A DNA stretch of 64,000 nucleotides from Amaurobius ferox (GCA_951213105.1 OX578138.1:66550037-66614036), one strand, 5' to 3'; shown: positions 1-12,415, counted from the stretch's first letter. Translations and numbers: made by a program. Notes: a model not told the origin generated them from the letters alone.

Positions 1-144
<144 letters not shown>

Positions 145-219
145 ATAGGCCAAGTGATAGGATAGGTCATACATAAAGCAAGATTTTTAAGAAAGAAGAA
201 CGCAAGAAAGGAAAAATAA

Positions 220-220
<1 letters not shown>

Positions 221-305
<85 letters not shown>

Positions 306-320
306 GTATATATATATATT
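221..320. repeat. (TA)n microsatellite at the 3' end of PLE-A1
   Basis: TA dinucleotides with a few TG interruptions near 300. The tract begins where the minus-strand family A element ends, as the other family A copy does at 59477-59550. Confidence 0.9.
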
Positions 321-517
321 TGAAATGTAATAATAAGAATTATGTAAAAATAAAAAAAATATAAATACAATTCAAGTAATATTAACATCACCATAGAAGC
401 AAATTCACGGCCATAATGCCGATAAGAGAAAAGAACAGAACCTTCCCAAATTCGATGATTAATCAGAATTAAATTCCTCTTCAGGTCTGAGTATTTAACT
501 TTAATTAACCCAAACAA

Positions 518-580
518 ATGCCTGTTTCAGATTAAGCAATAGTACATTACTATAAATGCTTAAACTCAGACTACAGGCAT
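518..580 (-). other. Conserved RNA-like hairpin in the family A 3' tail
   Basis: Outer arms ATGCCTGT and ACAGGCAT pair over 8 bp. Inside lie a 7-bp stem (TTAAGCA/TGCTTAA) and a 5-bp stem (ATAGT/ACTAT) capped by a 5-base loop. The same fold is present at 59164-59226. It sits downstream of the ORF, where a structured 3' UTR could be bound by the RT; that role is inferred. Confidence 0.5.
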
Positions 581-1113
581 CAAAAAATGAAAAAATGAAA
601 AAAGGATACATTAAGAAAATTGTATTACCATGCGGCATGAATCATTCCTCTTCGACCACGTGTATACACGATCAACCTCAACAACTTAATCTAGAAGCAC
701 CGGAATGAACAAGTCGAAATTCTACCAGGGAGGCAGTACGAACGTTCACGGAAATACTCCCAAACCCGTCCAGTGAGTCTAAGCTGAAGACAGGACAAGC
801 AATTCAGAATACAACTTCCCAAACATGCAGAACTGAATATGAATATGAATCAAAGATGAAAATTCCTACTAAACAAGAATTCATAGGAAAACAGGATAAT
901 CGAGAATGCCACTATACACCATTGTAAGGGCGCACAAAACGTAGTTTCAATACTGACAAAAGTTACATTTTTTTGCGAAAATAAAATTCAAAACATTAAT
1001 GTTAATGCATCTTATTTTCCGATTTTTTGATTTTTCTAATGTTTTTGACTTGGTTTATTATTTTTTATTTTTTTTTATTTATATAATTAATAAATAATTA
1101 TATATAACATACA

Positions 1114-1252
<139 letters not shown>

Positions 1253-1259
1253 CTGTATG

Positions 1260-3849
1260 TTAGTCACTATAAATGGGAATGTTTTCTAGGATGTTATCGA
1301 GTGAAATTTGATACACTGAGTTGATAATTTTAATAACAAAATTGGGGGGATATGCATTATTAGTCGCTGTACTCAATAATTCCATAAAGTGCGCAATCTA
1401 TAATATTCATCACAAATTTTATTGATTCTAAGAGCCTGGTTTATTATAATATTTCTAAATACAGATATATGCAGACAAGAGTCAAAATGTTGAATTTTTG
1501 ATGTATTAAATTTAAAATCCTGTCTTTTATCATACAAGTTTATAACCATATTACAATTTTGTAAATTTAAATTTAAATCTAAAAAGTTTGCAACATTTGT
1601 GTCATTATTACTTGCATTTAATTGTAAATTATTTGGATAAAAGTTTAATACTATAGGGATATTATTATTTGGGGATACACATAAAATGTCATCTATATAT
1701 CTAAACATGTGCATATTATGCAAGCTTGGATTAATGTTTTTTTCATAGAAGAATAAATACAGATTAGCTAACAAAGATGAGGCACACCCCCCTTGTGGGA
1801 TACCAACCTGTTGTTTAAAAATAGTACCACCATGTTGAATATAATTCTCATAAAGAGTGAAGTTAAGTAATTTTTTAAAAAGAAAATTTGAATATTTTAG
1901 GTTGATATTATATTTTTCAAAAATTCCTAAAATAATTCTATACAGATCATCTATATTAATATTATTAAACAAATCTTTGAAATCAAAGGTATAAATACTA
2001 CGAATATTAGTAAGAGTTTTCAATTTCTTAACTACTTCAAAACTGTTTTTTACAATATGACAATTATTTGAGATTTCATCTGACGAGGATACTTCATGTA
2101 ATATCTTTAATAATAATTTTCCAGCATTAGTAATGTAAGAATTATGCCCACTGGTAATGGTTCGAAAAGCAACAGGGGATTTATGAAACTTGGGTACTAA
2201 AACAATATATGGAATGTTATTACAACTATTTTTTAGATGGATTTGCTTATATTTGGCTGATATTCTATTGTATAAGATTTTAAGGTTAGTTTTATGTAAA
2301 TTATAGATATGATTATTAAGTAAGTGTGACTGAAGGGTATTTTTATAATAGTATTTACATATAATTGAGTAGGTTCCACTTGCCTTATCGACATATGTAA
2401 TGACAAAATCATTTTGTATTTCTTTAATATCATTTTTAATTGAATTAAATTTATATGAATTATTAATTTTCTGATTATATATATAATGATTTAAGTATTG
2501 CTCTATTAAGACTAACCAAGGTTTAAAGGCTTCTACAGGGATTTGATATTTATAACTGATTTTATAAATAAATTTATTTAAGTCAAGAATTAAACCTTTA
2601 CATATTAATTTATGTTTAAATTTAGTAGGTATACGGTACTTAGTACCCAGTAACATCAGTGATCTTAGTGCATCATAATTAATAATATTTAGATTTCCCG
2701 TTATAACATGCCCATGGTGTTTATCTACGAAGTCTTTGTATTTTTCTAAATGACAGTGGCAATATGACTCTTTATCCAATTCATAGTTTTGATTAATATC
2801 TACTGATTTGGCAATTTGATTATAGTTGAAAATATAACGTCCTAGCGGTTTATCATATTTATATGCAATTTTAGGATTTACATGTTTGACTGGAAAGTAT
2901 TTGGAAACCGATTTTAAAAAATTATTTATCTTCAGATTATTTAATACAGAATTAGTAAAATTCAAGGTACAATATTCATTTATTTTAGTATTTTGTTTTG
3001 ATTCGTCATTAAAGTTTAAGTCTGTGACATAAAAATAACTATTAAGATTTTTACTTCTGGTAATGAGCAAATCATAGAATAAATGTTTAAAATGAACGTT
3101 ATCAAATGCAGTACTTAGAAAAAGATTATATACCATATTTAATTGCTGTTTTTTAATTGCGAAAATCCAGTTTTTACATTGTTTCCAATCAAAAGTAATT
3201 TTAAAATTTGCATGTTGCTGAAGGATGGCATTTTTTAGTTCAGATAATGATGGCAATTTTTTATTATATTTACTTGCTCTTTTAGTTCTTTTTGATTTAC
3301 TTTTATGATTGTTGAAGGAATTATAAATATTATGGTCTTCATTAGGAGAATTAAAGGACTTTTTAACTATATTATGATGGTTATATATTTGATTGAGTCC
3401 ATATGGAAAGATGGTTTTGTGTGCACAAATGAATTCATTTTCAAGAAACAATCTGTCATAGTAATTTTTTTGAATACACAGAATACTAATTTCAATGTTG
3501 TCGAACCCATGTTTAGAAAAATGTTCGTATTCAAATTTTGATTCATTAAAGGAAGTTGCATTATTTGAAAAAATTTTTATGTGATTCCTGTGTACGTTAA
3601 TTCGGAGATGCAGAGGGTTGCTGGTTTGACCTATATATGACATATTACATTTTTTACATTCAATTTGGTAGATACAATTATATGTTTTACAGAAGACAAG
3701 ATTATTGTTACAATTGATCTGATTACTATTAGCAAACGGACAAGTTTTACATCTATTAGAATTACAAGATTTAAATTTAAGTGTGTTATTTAGTGATGCA
3801 TGGCTGTACGATTGAAAGTTATATGAAGTGAATAAAGAATACTGGCTGG
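1260..3849 (-). pseudogene. PLE-A1 polyprotein: zinc finger, GIY-YIG endonuclease, reverse transcriptase (5' truncated, one frameshift)
   Basis: One long frame is open from about 3849 to 1373; the first internal Met is at 3643. Above that Met the frame still encodes a Cys-rich block (RCKTCPF, then FCKTYNCIYQIECKKC), which supplies the finger and the first half of GIY-YIG. The rest follows as MSYIGQT, an Arg in LHLRINVHR and a Glu in FLENEF. Counting from the Met at 3643: a CHC...HGHVITGNL zinc-like motif near residues 292-315; RT motif A DFKDLF near 552; motif B GIPQGGC near 615; motif C YIDD near 648; FLDLNLNL near 680. The protein would copy its RNA at a nicked target in the nucleus. Compared with the 57.6-kb copy, one base is lost near 1405, giving a false end at 1373; the ancestral stop is at 1260-1262. 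Otherwise strikingly intact. Confidence 0.85.
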
Positions 3850-4129
3850 ATACCCAATGAATCTAACCATGTTATCGTTATCAGTTACGATAAAGAGACA
3901 TGGATATATACTTTCGAGAAGGTATATTGAGAAATTATGTGCAGAAAATTTGAATATAGATCCATACTTGCAATTTATAACTATTGTATTTCTCGAAAAA
4001 TTACGCAATTGTGCCAACAGAAACTTTAAACAGCAAGAAAAACATGCTCTATCATGGGACGACAAAGGGAATTTTACGAACAATACGGCTGACAGGGCGA
4101 TATCCACAGGGACCGTATCCTAATTCCTC
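3850..4129. other. Gene-free stretch, nothing recognised
   Basis: Mixed-composition sequence between PLE-A1 and the SINE-like block. Short open frames exist on both strands (up to 105 codons), but they overlap each other and show no recognisable domain. Confidence 0.5.
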
Positions 4130-4282
4130 AGCCACCAACCTTTCGGAAAGACTTTCGGATCTACATGTAGCCGTACTCCTCGTAAACACGGGGATAGTTT
4201 GCGCAGAACAAAGAGTCAAACTCAGGTTCTGCTAGTGCAATTTCCGTGTCTTAACTACTGGGCTATCCCGCCTCCCGCTTAA
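4130..4282 (-). repeat. Probable tRNA-derived SINE remnant
   Basis: Read on the minus strand, a GATAGCCCAGTAGTTAAGACAC segment with the spacing of a pol III A box (about 4245-4268) is followed some 30 bases on by GAGTTTGACTC (about 4212-4223), which resembles a B box. This is the layout of a tRNA-like SINE head. The anticodon arm is not tRNA-like and there is no acceptor stem, so it is not a functional tRNA gene. Confidence 0.4.
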
Positions 4283-4289
4283 GGGCCTG

Positions 4290-4790
4290 GAGATACTTAA
4301 AAATCTTTGTTTCTTAGCTAAAAGCTTTTCTTACATAAAAAGGAAATTTGTAGGTGTGTGTGTGTGCAGTGTGTAGCAGAAAATCTAAGCGACGCACAGC
4401 CATAAAATTTGTTACACAGGTACTTCAGGATCCGGATAGGTGAGACTCGGCGTTATTTTTTAATTTTTAGCTAGTTTTTTTAGTCATTTTATATTTTACC
4501 CCAACTTTCAACGATTTTGATCTATACTCGCACAAATCGATTCCTCCGGCCGTCCAAATAGTTGCTCTTAGTCCTCTGGACGAGTCGGACGGTCTGGGTC
4601 TTCAACAAATCGATTCCTTAGGGACCTAAAATATAACCACAAAGTTTCAATCATAACACCATTGGAAAGATTGAAGAACGTTCTTACCTACACCAAATCC
4701 GTAGGACAAATCCTTTATATTTATTTTCTCAAATACATCAAAATTTGCATTTTTACGTGATCTGATATATATATCGTCGCATCAGAAAAA
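4290..4790 (+). repeat. Old dispersed repeat (paralogue of 8125-8470)
   Basis: Aligns with the second copy through several blocks: GTGTGTAGCAG/GTCTGTAGCAG, a CATAAAATTTG/CATGAAATTTG block, ACAAATCGATTCCT/ACAAATAGATTCCT, then GACCTAAAATAT. The copies are strongly diverged. This copy carries the 59-nt insertion at 4546-4604, which the other lacks. Confidence 0.6.
4546..4604 (+). mobile_element. Unrecognised 59-nt mobile element, copy 1, with a 14-bp target-site duplication
   Basis: A 59-nt insert lies between two identical 14-mers, ACAAATCGATTCCT (4532-4545 and 4605-4618). The paralogous repeat at 8328-8341 carries a single copy of that site and no insert. The insert can fold: CCGTCC (4550-4555) pairs with GGACGG (4587-4592), enclosing hairpin GTCC-TCT-GGAC (4571-4581). 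Two relatives occur at 13225-13283 and 36170-36225. There is no ORF, no poly-A tail and no hammerhead core. Duplications of 13-14 bp are usual for target-primed reverse transcription, so mobilisation of a small structured RNA by a LINE or PLE is the simplest reading. I do not recognise the family. Confidence 0.75.
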
Positions 4791-4799
4791 CTAAGATCA

Positions 4800-5616
4800 G
4801 CACAATTCTTAAATTTGGCTAAAACTTCAATACATCTCAGCATTCTAACAAAAAGATTTTTTTTTATTTCATAAGTAATTTTATGTTATATGATTTTTAA
4901 ATGATTACATCCAGTCATCGTAGTGTACCTTGCACTTTAATGGACATTCCCTGTTTCTCATCTCCGGATCAGATCGACTTTAATCAGGTCGACTTTAAAG
5001 AGGGATTAGCGGATTACTCATAATGTGCGGTTTCATGATGTTCAGGAAGAAACTTCCAGAGGAACTTCCAGAGCATTACTTTATGGATGAAATTAGATTT
5101 TAAAGGTATATTCTCACCAGCCCAAATCACACCCGTCCGAATGTTCTGTAATTTTGCCGCCAGGTGAATCATTCGTTAGCCCGGTGCTGTTTAGATTAGA
5201 CCTTAGTATAAAAGAGAAGTAATGCTCTGTTTAATATTTCTTCGACGAAGGAAGCTCTTTTTGCTTGCGAATCCAGTTGATACCGTTAAAATTGTTTCAA
5301 GTATGCTCGAAGCTGATACCGTTTTAATCATTTAATTGTATTTAAGCCTACCAAAGATTGGGAAACAAACACGCTAAAAATTTATGTCATTTAACAATTA
5401 ATTGATTTTAGCGTTGAAAATAATTATCTTATTTAAAAATTAGATTCGCTAAATTACTATTATGTAGTCAATACAATACAAGTGTGCAAAGTTTCCTTTT
5501 TTTATGTCACCAGGAGGTTTCTGGGGGATCTGGAAATAATTTTATCCCCCCCCCCCCACCACCAATTTTCCTACCTCCGGAGGAAAAATCGAAGCTCCGT
5601 TAAGTTTTGCCTCATG
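4800..5616. other. Gene-free stretch
   Basis: AT-rich sequence with no convincing ORF. A run of 12-13 C lies near 5549-5561. No repeat partner was recognised in the window, apart from a short resemblance of 5478-5540 to 6450-6520. Confidence 0.5.
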
Positions 5617-5624
5617 GTCTGTAC

Positions 5625-6437
5625 CAGTGGTTCCCAAACTTTGGTGCATCGAGATCCACTTGTGATATACAATAAAAACCAGCGTCTATCTATAGCTAAC
5701 ATACCATATCATCAGGAGCGCATTTAAAAGAGAATGGGGTCCCCAACCTCCCTCCTCTGAACTGAAAATTTTCAAGAAAATCTCAATAAAATTTTAAATT
5801 TTAGTTTTTAGTTAATTTAGACGAGAATATCATTGAAACGCATACAAAATGTCTATTCAAAATACGATTATAATAATTTAGTGTGAGAGAGAGAGTACGG
5901 TTTCTTCAACTCGCAATGTTACACTAGAGATCGTAGACTTTCACAATAAATTTAAAATTATGCTTTAAATATCCACCACTTTTTTTAATAAAATATTTTT
6001 GTTCAATTATAATCATGCTTAACTTTCCAGAATATCTGTCTTTTTTTTTTATTCTTCTTGTAAATCACAACTCTTAAATAAAATAAATTTATTTAATTAT
6101 AATCATTCTTCTTTTCAGAATATCTATATTTTAATTCTTTTTGTAAATTACAACGCTTAAGTAAGATAAATTTATTTGATTATAATCATTCTTAACTCTA
6201 TAGAATATCTGTTTCTCAATTCGTTTTGTAAATTTCAGCGCTTAAAATGAAAAATTAATCAAAATATAAATGTGTTTAAACTCACATGTTTTCATAGCTC
6301 GTTTGCTTAATGAGTATAATTTTCGGTTCCATAAAGCACAATACAAAGCTTCATCCTATGTACCCCCATTCGAAGATCGATTTGACAAACCATGACGAAC
6401 GACTGGTAGATCGCGATCGACGGATTGAGCACCAATG
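5625..6437. mobile_element. Non-autonomous hAT-like MITE
   Basis: The left end CAGTGGTTCCCAAAC and the right end (inverted: CATTGGTGCTCAAT) match the usual hAT/Charlie-type termini at about 10 of 14 positions. The flanking octamers GTCTGTAC (5617-5624) and ATCTATAC (6438-6445) agree at 6 of 8 positions, as expected for an old 8-bp duplication. The 813-bp interior is AT-rich with no transposase. It also holds three degenerate copies of an AATATCTGT...TTTTGTAAAT block near 6030-6230. Confidence 0.55.
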
Positions 6438-6445
6438 ATCTATAC

Positions 6446-6689
6446 TATACGTGTGCAAAGATTCTGCTTTCGTCATCGTGGGGGGGGGGGGGGTCTTCGG
6501 GAGAGTCTGGAAAGATACAAACAAGTTAAACCATTATTATATAGATATATTTGATTATTCAAATAACTTCAACACATTATCATTTATATTCAATCCCCCA
6601 CCACCACTTCATATCAGTATTCACCAAACAATCAAACAAATTCCGCACACTTGGCGGAAAAAGAAAAAAAAAAGTTCGCCAACCTGATA
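6446..6689. other. Gene-free stretch with a G-run
   Basis: Contains 13-14 consecutive G near 6480-6494 and a segment resembling 5478-5540. No coding signal. Confidence 0.5.
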
Positions 6690-7022
6690 GATCTATAGCC
6701 GATCGAATTGCCATGTCGTCGTTTACTTTCAAATGAGCATCAGACCTGCGGCGATGCTTCGAAAACCGACGAGTTTAAAAGGACAAGCGATCACTTGACC
6801 GACCGAAAGAGTGGACAAATGAGTTTTCGAGAGTCGGGGGTGGACGACGAGGACGTGACGGGAATTGGAATGCGCCGTTTTATCGGTGATCGGTCGTATA
6901 GTAGGAAGACACCTGGACTCATCGACGTTCTGAAGAAACTTGTGGAATTCGTTCTGAAAAGGGGTTTCAGATTTAGAGTTAGCCGTTTTGCTTATAGTCG
7001 GTTCAGTCTGCGCCATTCATAA
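6690..7022. other. GC-richer island with overlapping ORFs on both strands; identity unknown
   Basis: About 330 bases near 50% GC inside DNA that is otherwise about 30% GC. It is open for 104 codons on plus (6708-7022) and 95 on minus (6729-7016). The plus product is Arg/Ser-rich and charged; neither product resembles a family I know. It could be a host exon, a CpG-type regulatory island or part of an unrecognised repeat. I cannot choose a strand. Confidence 0.3.
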
Positions 7023-7550
7023 TTAATGATAAATTGGATTACTACGTAAAATGCAGAACATACAAACATAACATGCATACATGCGTTCCAGAAGTCATAT
7101 TTATATGCGCAGTATGATTCAATTGCAATGCAAATAATTAGTGATTGTGCGCAAATTTATGTTCTTTACTCCTTTATAATGAGGTTAAGATCACTCAACT
7201 TTGGCAGATGACAGAATTTATGAACCGGTTTCGTGCTTACTATGCAATCACCAACATGGAATTTACGATATCTGTAATGGTAGCCAGATGGTAGACGATA
7301 TCTGTAATGGTAGCCAGAAAACTTGCTATGTGTAGCAATTTTGCGAATCTCTCCGGAGACAGACAAATTCAATCAATGCAGTATAAGAATCAATCTTTTC
7401 TGGAGAAATGTAAAACCGACTGCGTGGAAGGACGGAATTTATCAGTCTCCGTAAAGATTCGTAAAAATTGAGAAAGGCAAATTATGCTATTATTGACCTT
7501 GGTATATGAAATAAAAATTTCCGTAGAAAAGAAAGTCACACAGCTTAAGC
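7023..7550. other. Gene-free stretch with a short tandem duplication
   Basis: A segment of about 27 bases containing ATATCTGTAATGGTAGCCAG is present twice in tandem at 7266-7319. Nothing else is recognisable. Confidence 0.5.
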
Positions 7551-7935
7551 ATTTTTAGGGAGAGAAGCCTCGACCACAATTTTGAAGGAGGAGAAAATAA
7601 GTTCTCTCACATTTTAGTCATCAGAAATTTTATCAAAAGATACAAATTTTTTTGTCAATTTTCCCCTGTTGCGGCTCTATATTTAGGGAGCAACCTTAAC
7701 CACAATTTTGAAAGAGGAGAATGTGAATTTTTCTCACATCCTAATAATCAAAAATTTTGTCTCTAGATGGAGAGCATACGAAGGGGAAAAAAGGTGTGTT
7801 CATTTAGAGCAAGAAACCTTGTCCACAATTTTAAAAGAGGAGAAAGTGAAGTTCTGTCACATCCTAATTATTAGAATTTTTATCTAGAGACAAAACTTCC
7901 TTGTCAATTTTCCCTTCTTATGCTCTCTATATAGG
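7551..7935 (+). repeat. Degenerate tandem repeat, three units of about 125 bp
   Basis: The block CCACAATTTTGAAGGAGGAGAA...CTCACATTTTAGTCATCAG recurs at about 7573, 7700 and 7825 with 15-25% divergence. TTTTCCC...TGCTCTCTATAT segments separate the units and are partly inverted relative to one another (7762-7790 versus 7905-7932). Confidence 0.7.
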
Positions 7936-8124
7936 AAGCGTAGGAAGTTGGGAAAGTGCAGAAGTTTTTATTAAATAACAAATGACGCAAACTTTGGAAC
8001 GTTAGCCTGAACCGTTCTCAATATAATTCCTTTTTTAAAAATAAATTTATTAAAAAATTTACATAAAATAAAAAAGTAATAGGTATTGTTACATATGTTT
8101 ACTTTACATATGCAATATCTTCTT

Positions 8125-8470
8125 ATTTAATAAAGAAAGATTTCTGTGTGCCTTTTTTTTCTATCTGTCTGTGCAGTCTGTAGCAGTAAATGTAAGCGTT
8201 GTACTACCATGAAATTTGGTACAGATACTTCAAATCCCGAATAAATGTACTTCGGAATTATTTTTATTAATTTCGAATTAATTTCTTAGTTATTCTTTGT
8301 TTTACACCGATTTAGATCGATGTTTACACAAATAGATTCCTTAGTGACCTAAAATATTATTGCAGAGTTTCCATTTTAACACCATCAGAGATATCGAAAA
8401 TTTCTCTTACAAACAAACTTTTAACGGAATCAATAGGATGAACAGATGAATTTTAACGAATTTTTTAAAA
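8125..8470 (+). repeat. Old dispersed repeat holding the empty site for the 59-nt element
   Basis: Paralogue of 4290-4790. At 8328-8341 it reads ACAAATAGATTCCT once, followed directly by TAGTGACCTAAAATAT. In the other copy this site is duplicated around the 59-nt insert. Confidence 0.6.
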
Positions 8471-9316
8471 GAATATAATTTTCGTGCATTTTTATATTAA
8501 ATCTCTCCAATTTTTATATTTCGATATATTAAAATTGACGTAAAACTTTCATCCTTTTTCCAGCAGCTACTTAAAATATTCCAGAATACGCCAGAAAAAA
8601 AAATTTCAACATCCTTATTCATTGGTAAATTATAGATTTTTTCCGAGGTATGTTTTGATTTTTTGAACGAATCTAGCCGGCTGCGAACCCCGCAGGAGGT
8701 CAAAACGTACAGGGTAATGGATCAGACTCATTTTGTTTCGCGAAGGCATTTCTTTTTTTTATTCTTTGGACATTTGTGGAAAACCAGCGTTGCTTTATTA
8801 TCGTGAATCTAGTTTATGTATAAGAAAAGCTTTTCTCTCGGTCTATCTGTCTGTAATACTTGGGGATACATTTGGCGACCTTGACGACTAATTTAGTAAA
8901 ACATGGCTAACTTCGTGACTTTTTTAAATACAAAATTGAAGAAAATTTCACCAAATTGACAAAAATGACACTAAATTAAGGACAGTCTCGTCATATAGTT
9001 AAATTATTTATTAAAATCTTTTAATGTATGGACTATATTCCATAGCAGATGCTAGCAATATTTTTAATTTAGTTAAATTTGTGCGAAATATAAGTTTGGT
9101 ATTAAAATATAGTTTTATATGTTGATATAAAATGTGGCCAATAATTATGTACAATTCAACGTTAGAAACTTTGTGATATGGATCTTGTTATTTCATTATG
9201 TAGGGAAAGTAACGTGCTGATCACATTATATATATTTTTTTTTCAGCTTGCCCTGATAAAGGAACAGCTCGATTTTCTTCCTATCTGGACACAATTTTGT
9301 TGTTGGATGCATAATA
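8471..9316. other. Gene-free stretch
   Basis: AT-rich. A short block near 8870-8960 (TTGGCGACCTTGACGACTAAT) resembles the GGCGA-rich part of R930, too weakly to call a copy. Confidence 0.45.

Positions 9317-9379
<63 letters not shown>
9317..9379. repeat. (CA)n(TA)n microsatellite
   Basis: ACACACAC followed by TA repeats up to the TA target of the next transposon. Confidence 0.9.
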
Positions 9380-9382
<3 letters not shown>

Positions 9383-10312
9383 GGTGTCCCAAAAACATTG
9401 ACCTCGGCTTTTATTTTTTAAATATTGATCTTAGACATATATAATAAATTAAAAAGTTGCATGAAAAAAGGTACAGAGTTTTATAAAATCTATTAAAATT
9501 TTCAAGGGAATTAAATTTTAAGAAATACAAAATTTAAATTTTTATACAGTCCCCGTACAAAAACATTCCCAATGAGTGAAATGTGCCCTATACACTAATA
9601 AAGTGATGTACAAAATTTCAGCATTTTATCATAAAAAGTCCCAGAGATATGAAAATACAAAAATGCTGAATTAAACCACTTTTCGATGCATCGACATGGG
9701 TTCTCAAAGGGAAAAAATCATGTTGGCAGATCGCATTTCAAGAGTCATTCACTAATTACGAAAGAAAATAATGATAAACAATAATAAATAAATGATAATA
9801 ATAAATAAATAATAATTTTGCTATTTATTGGCACAAAAGTATCTACACTGTGTAGAAATAATAACTTTACACACAGATTACAAAGCTTGTTCAAAATGTT
9901 TTCCATCCATGCCAAAAATCCATTAAAGATAAGAAGCAGGTATTATTTGCCTACGATACATTTCTGCGTTGCGTCATTTGCACTCTTTCTGTAAACATTT
10001 ATATTTTAATTTGAGATTAATCCCTCATCAACTTTGTTTGAACATATCTCTGGGACTTTTTCGGTTAAAATGCGGAAATTTTGTACATCACCTTATTAGT
10101 ATATAGGGAACATTTTACTCATTGGAAATGTTTTTGTACGGGGTCGTAAAAAAATTTAAATTTTGTATTTCTTCAAATTTAATCCCCTGAAAATTTTTAT
10201 CATTTTCATAAAATTCTGTACCTTTTTTCACGTAATTTTGTAATTTATTATATATGTCTCAGCTCAATATTTAACGAATAAAAGCCGAGGTCAATCTTTT
10301 TGGGACACCCTG
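9380..10312. mobile_element. Internal-deletion derivative of the mariner-like element at 61855
   Basis: Starts CAGGGTGTCCC and ends GGGACACCCTG, with TA on both sides (9378-9379 and 10313-10314). The terminal inverted repeats are long: about 270 bases at each end are imperfectly complementary. From 9380 to about 9915 it follows 61855-62366, then jumps to sequence matching 63728 onward. The whole transposase gene is therefore deleted. Length is 933 bp. It could be moved in trans by a related transposase. Confidence 0.85.
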
Positions 10313-10314
10313 TA

Positions 10315-11465
<1,151 letters not shown>

Positions 11466-11935
11466 TAATTTTACACATGCATTATTTATCTTTGATTGGA
11501 TAACTCAATTTTGAGAATTCACCCATTCTTATCACCTAACTTACCACTTGGCCTGAGTCTAATACTGTTTACTATTTTCGAATGACTATTTTCCACTTGA
11601 CCTGAGTCCTATACTGATTGCTATTTTTGAAAGTCTCCATACATATTATGTATCGTTCAAATGTATTCATTCCGGTGCCCACTCGCATTGACGAAGTGAG
11701 GTGAAATGCTCAGTCGCTTCTTCCACTTACACGTGGAGTTCATATTTCTGTTCGAGGAGGTATTAATTGTAGGAGGAGGTATTATTGCTTTAAAGATTAG
11801 ATGTAGAATGCTCTGCAATATGTTCGGCTGCAGGAATTCCGACTCACACGGGGTGACTGTACCTGTAAGTTTAGATTTCTGTTTTTTATATTCCTGCTTT
11901 TAATTCTTTTGGATTTCATTCTTCTATCTTCCATT

Positions 11936-12061
11936 GGCTAGTAGACAGTTCCAATGGTGTCTATAGTTAAACAATATCGCCATTGTCTGAGACTGGCTAT
12001 TCTATCGGTTTTAATTCGAATTGTATGGCTGTCCTGATGAGAATGCAATTTCGAACTAACC
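11936..12061 (+). ncRNA. Hammerhead-like ribozyme candidate in the family B tail (probably decayed)
   Basis: The elements occur in type I order: stem III strand GGCTAG, triplet GTA (11941-11943), stem I strand GACAG (11944-11948) then a TT bulge and CCA. About 80 bases later comes the partner TGGCTGTC, immediately followed by CTGATGA (12034-12040), stem II GAA/TTC with a 6-base loop (12041-12052), GAA, and the stem III partner CTAACC. The A normally found after GAA is missing, and one stem III pair is a C-A mismatch. PLEs are known to carry hammerheads, which is why I looked. The copy near 49270 has CTGATAA and is worse. Confidence 0.35.
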
Positions 12062-12367
12062 GCCATTTTTTGTGTAGTTTCAATTGATTGTTCTCTATGT
12101 CTTCATCTTTTATCTTGAGCTAATTTTTATTGCCTTTTCTCATTTTTGCCGTGTTTTCTTTTTTATTTTTATTTATATTTATATACTTTTAGTTGTGAAT
12201 TTTGTATCCTTATATTCTTTTCATCCCCCTTTTCCTTTGTAGTGATATGTTACCTTCTATCTTTATCCTTAGTCTTGGTCTATAGTTACTCATTTGTAAC
12301 AGATATGCTAGAGATGGGTTTTTTTGTGCATACAGTAGTTTATGCATAATTTGCGATTTAAACCTTT

Positions 12368-12371
<4 letters not shown>

Positions 12372-12403
<32 letters not shown>

Positions 12404-12415
12404 GTGTGTGTGTGT
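12372..12415. repeat. (TA)n(TG)n microsatellite
   Basis: TA repeats at the 3' end of PLE-B1, followed by TG repeats. Confidence 0.9.

Noticed and set aside
5549..5561. C-run and the G-run at 6480-6494 as a structured or G-quadruplex element
   Set aside because: Single homopolymer runs; a simple sequencing or slippage explanation is sufficient.
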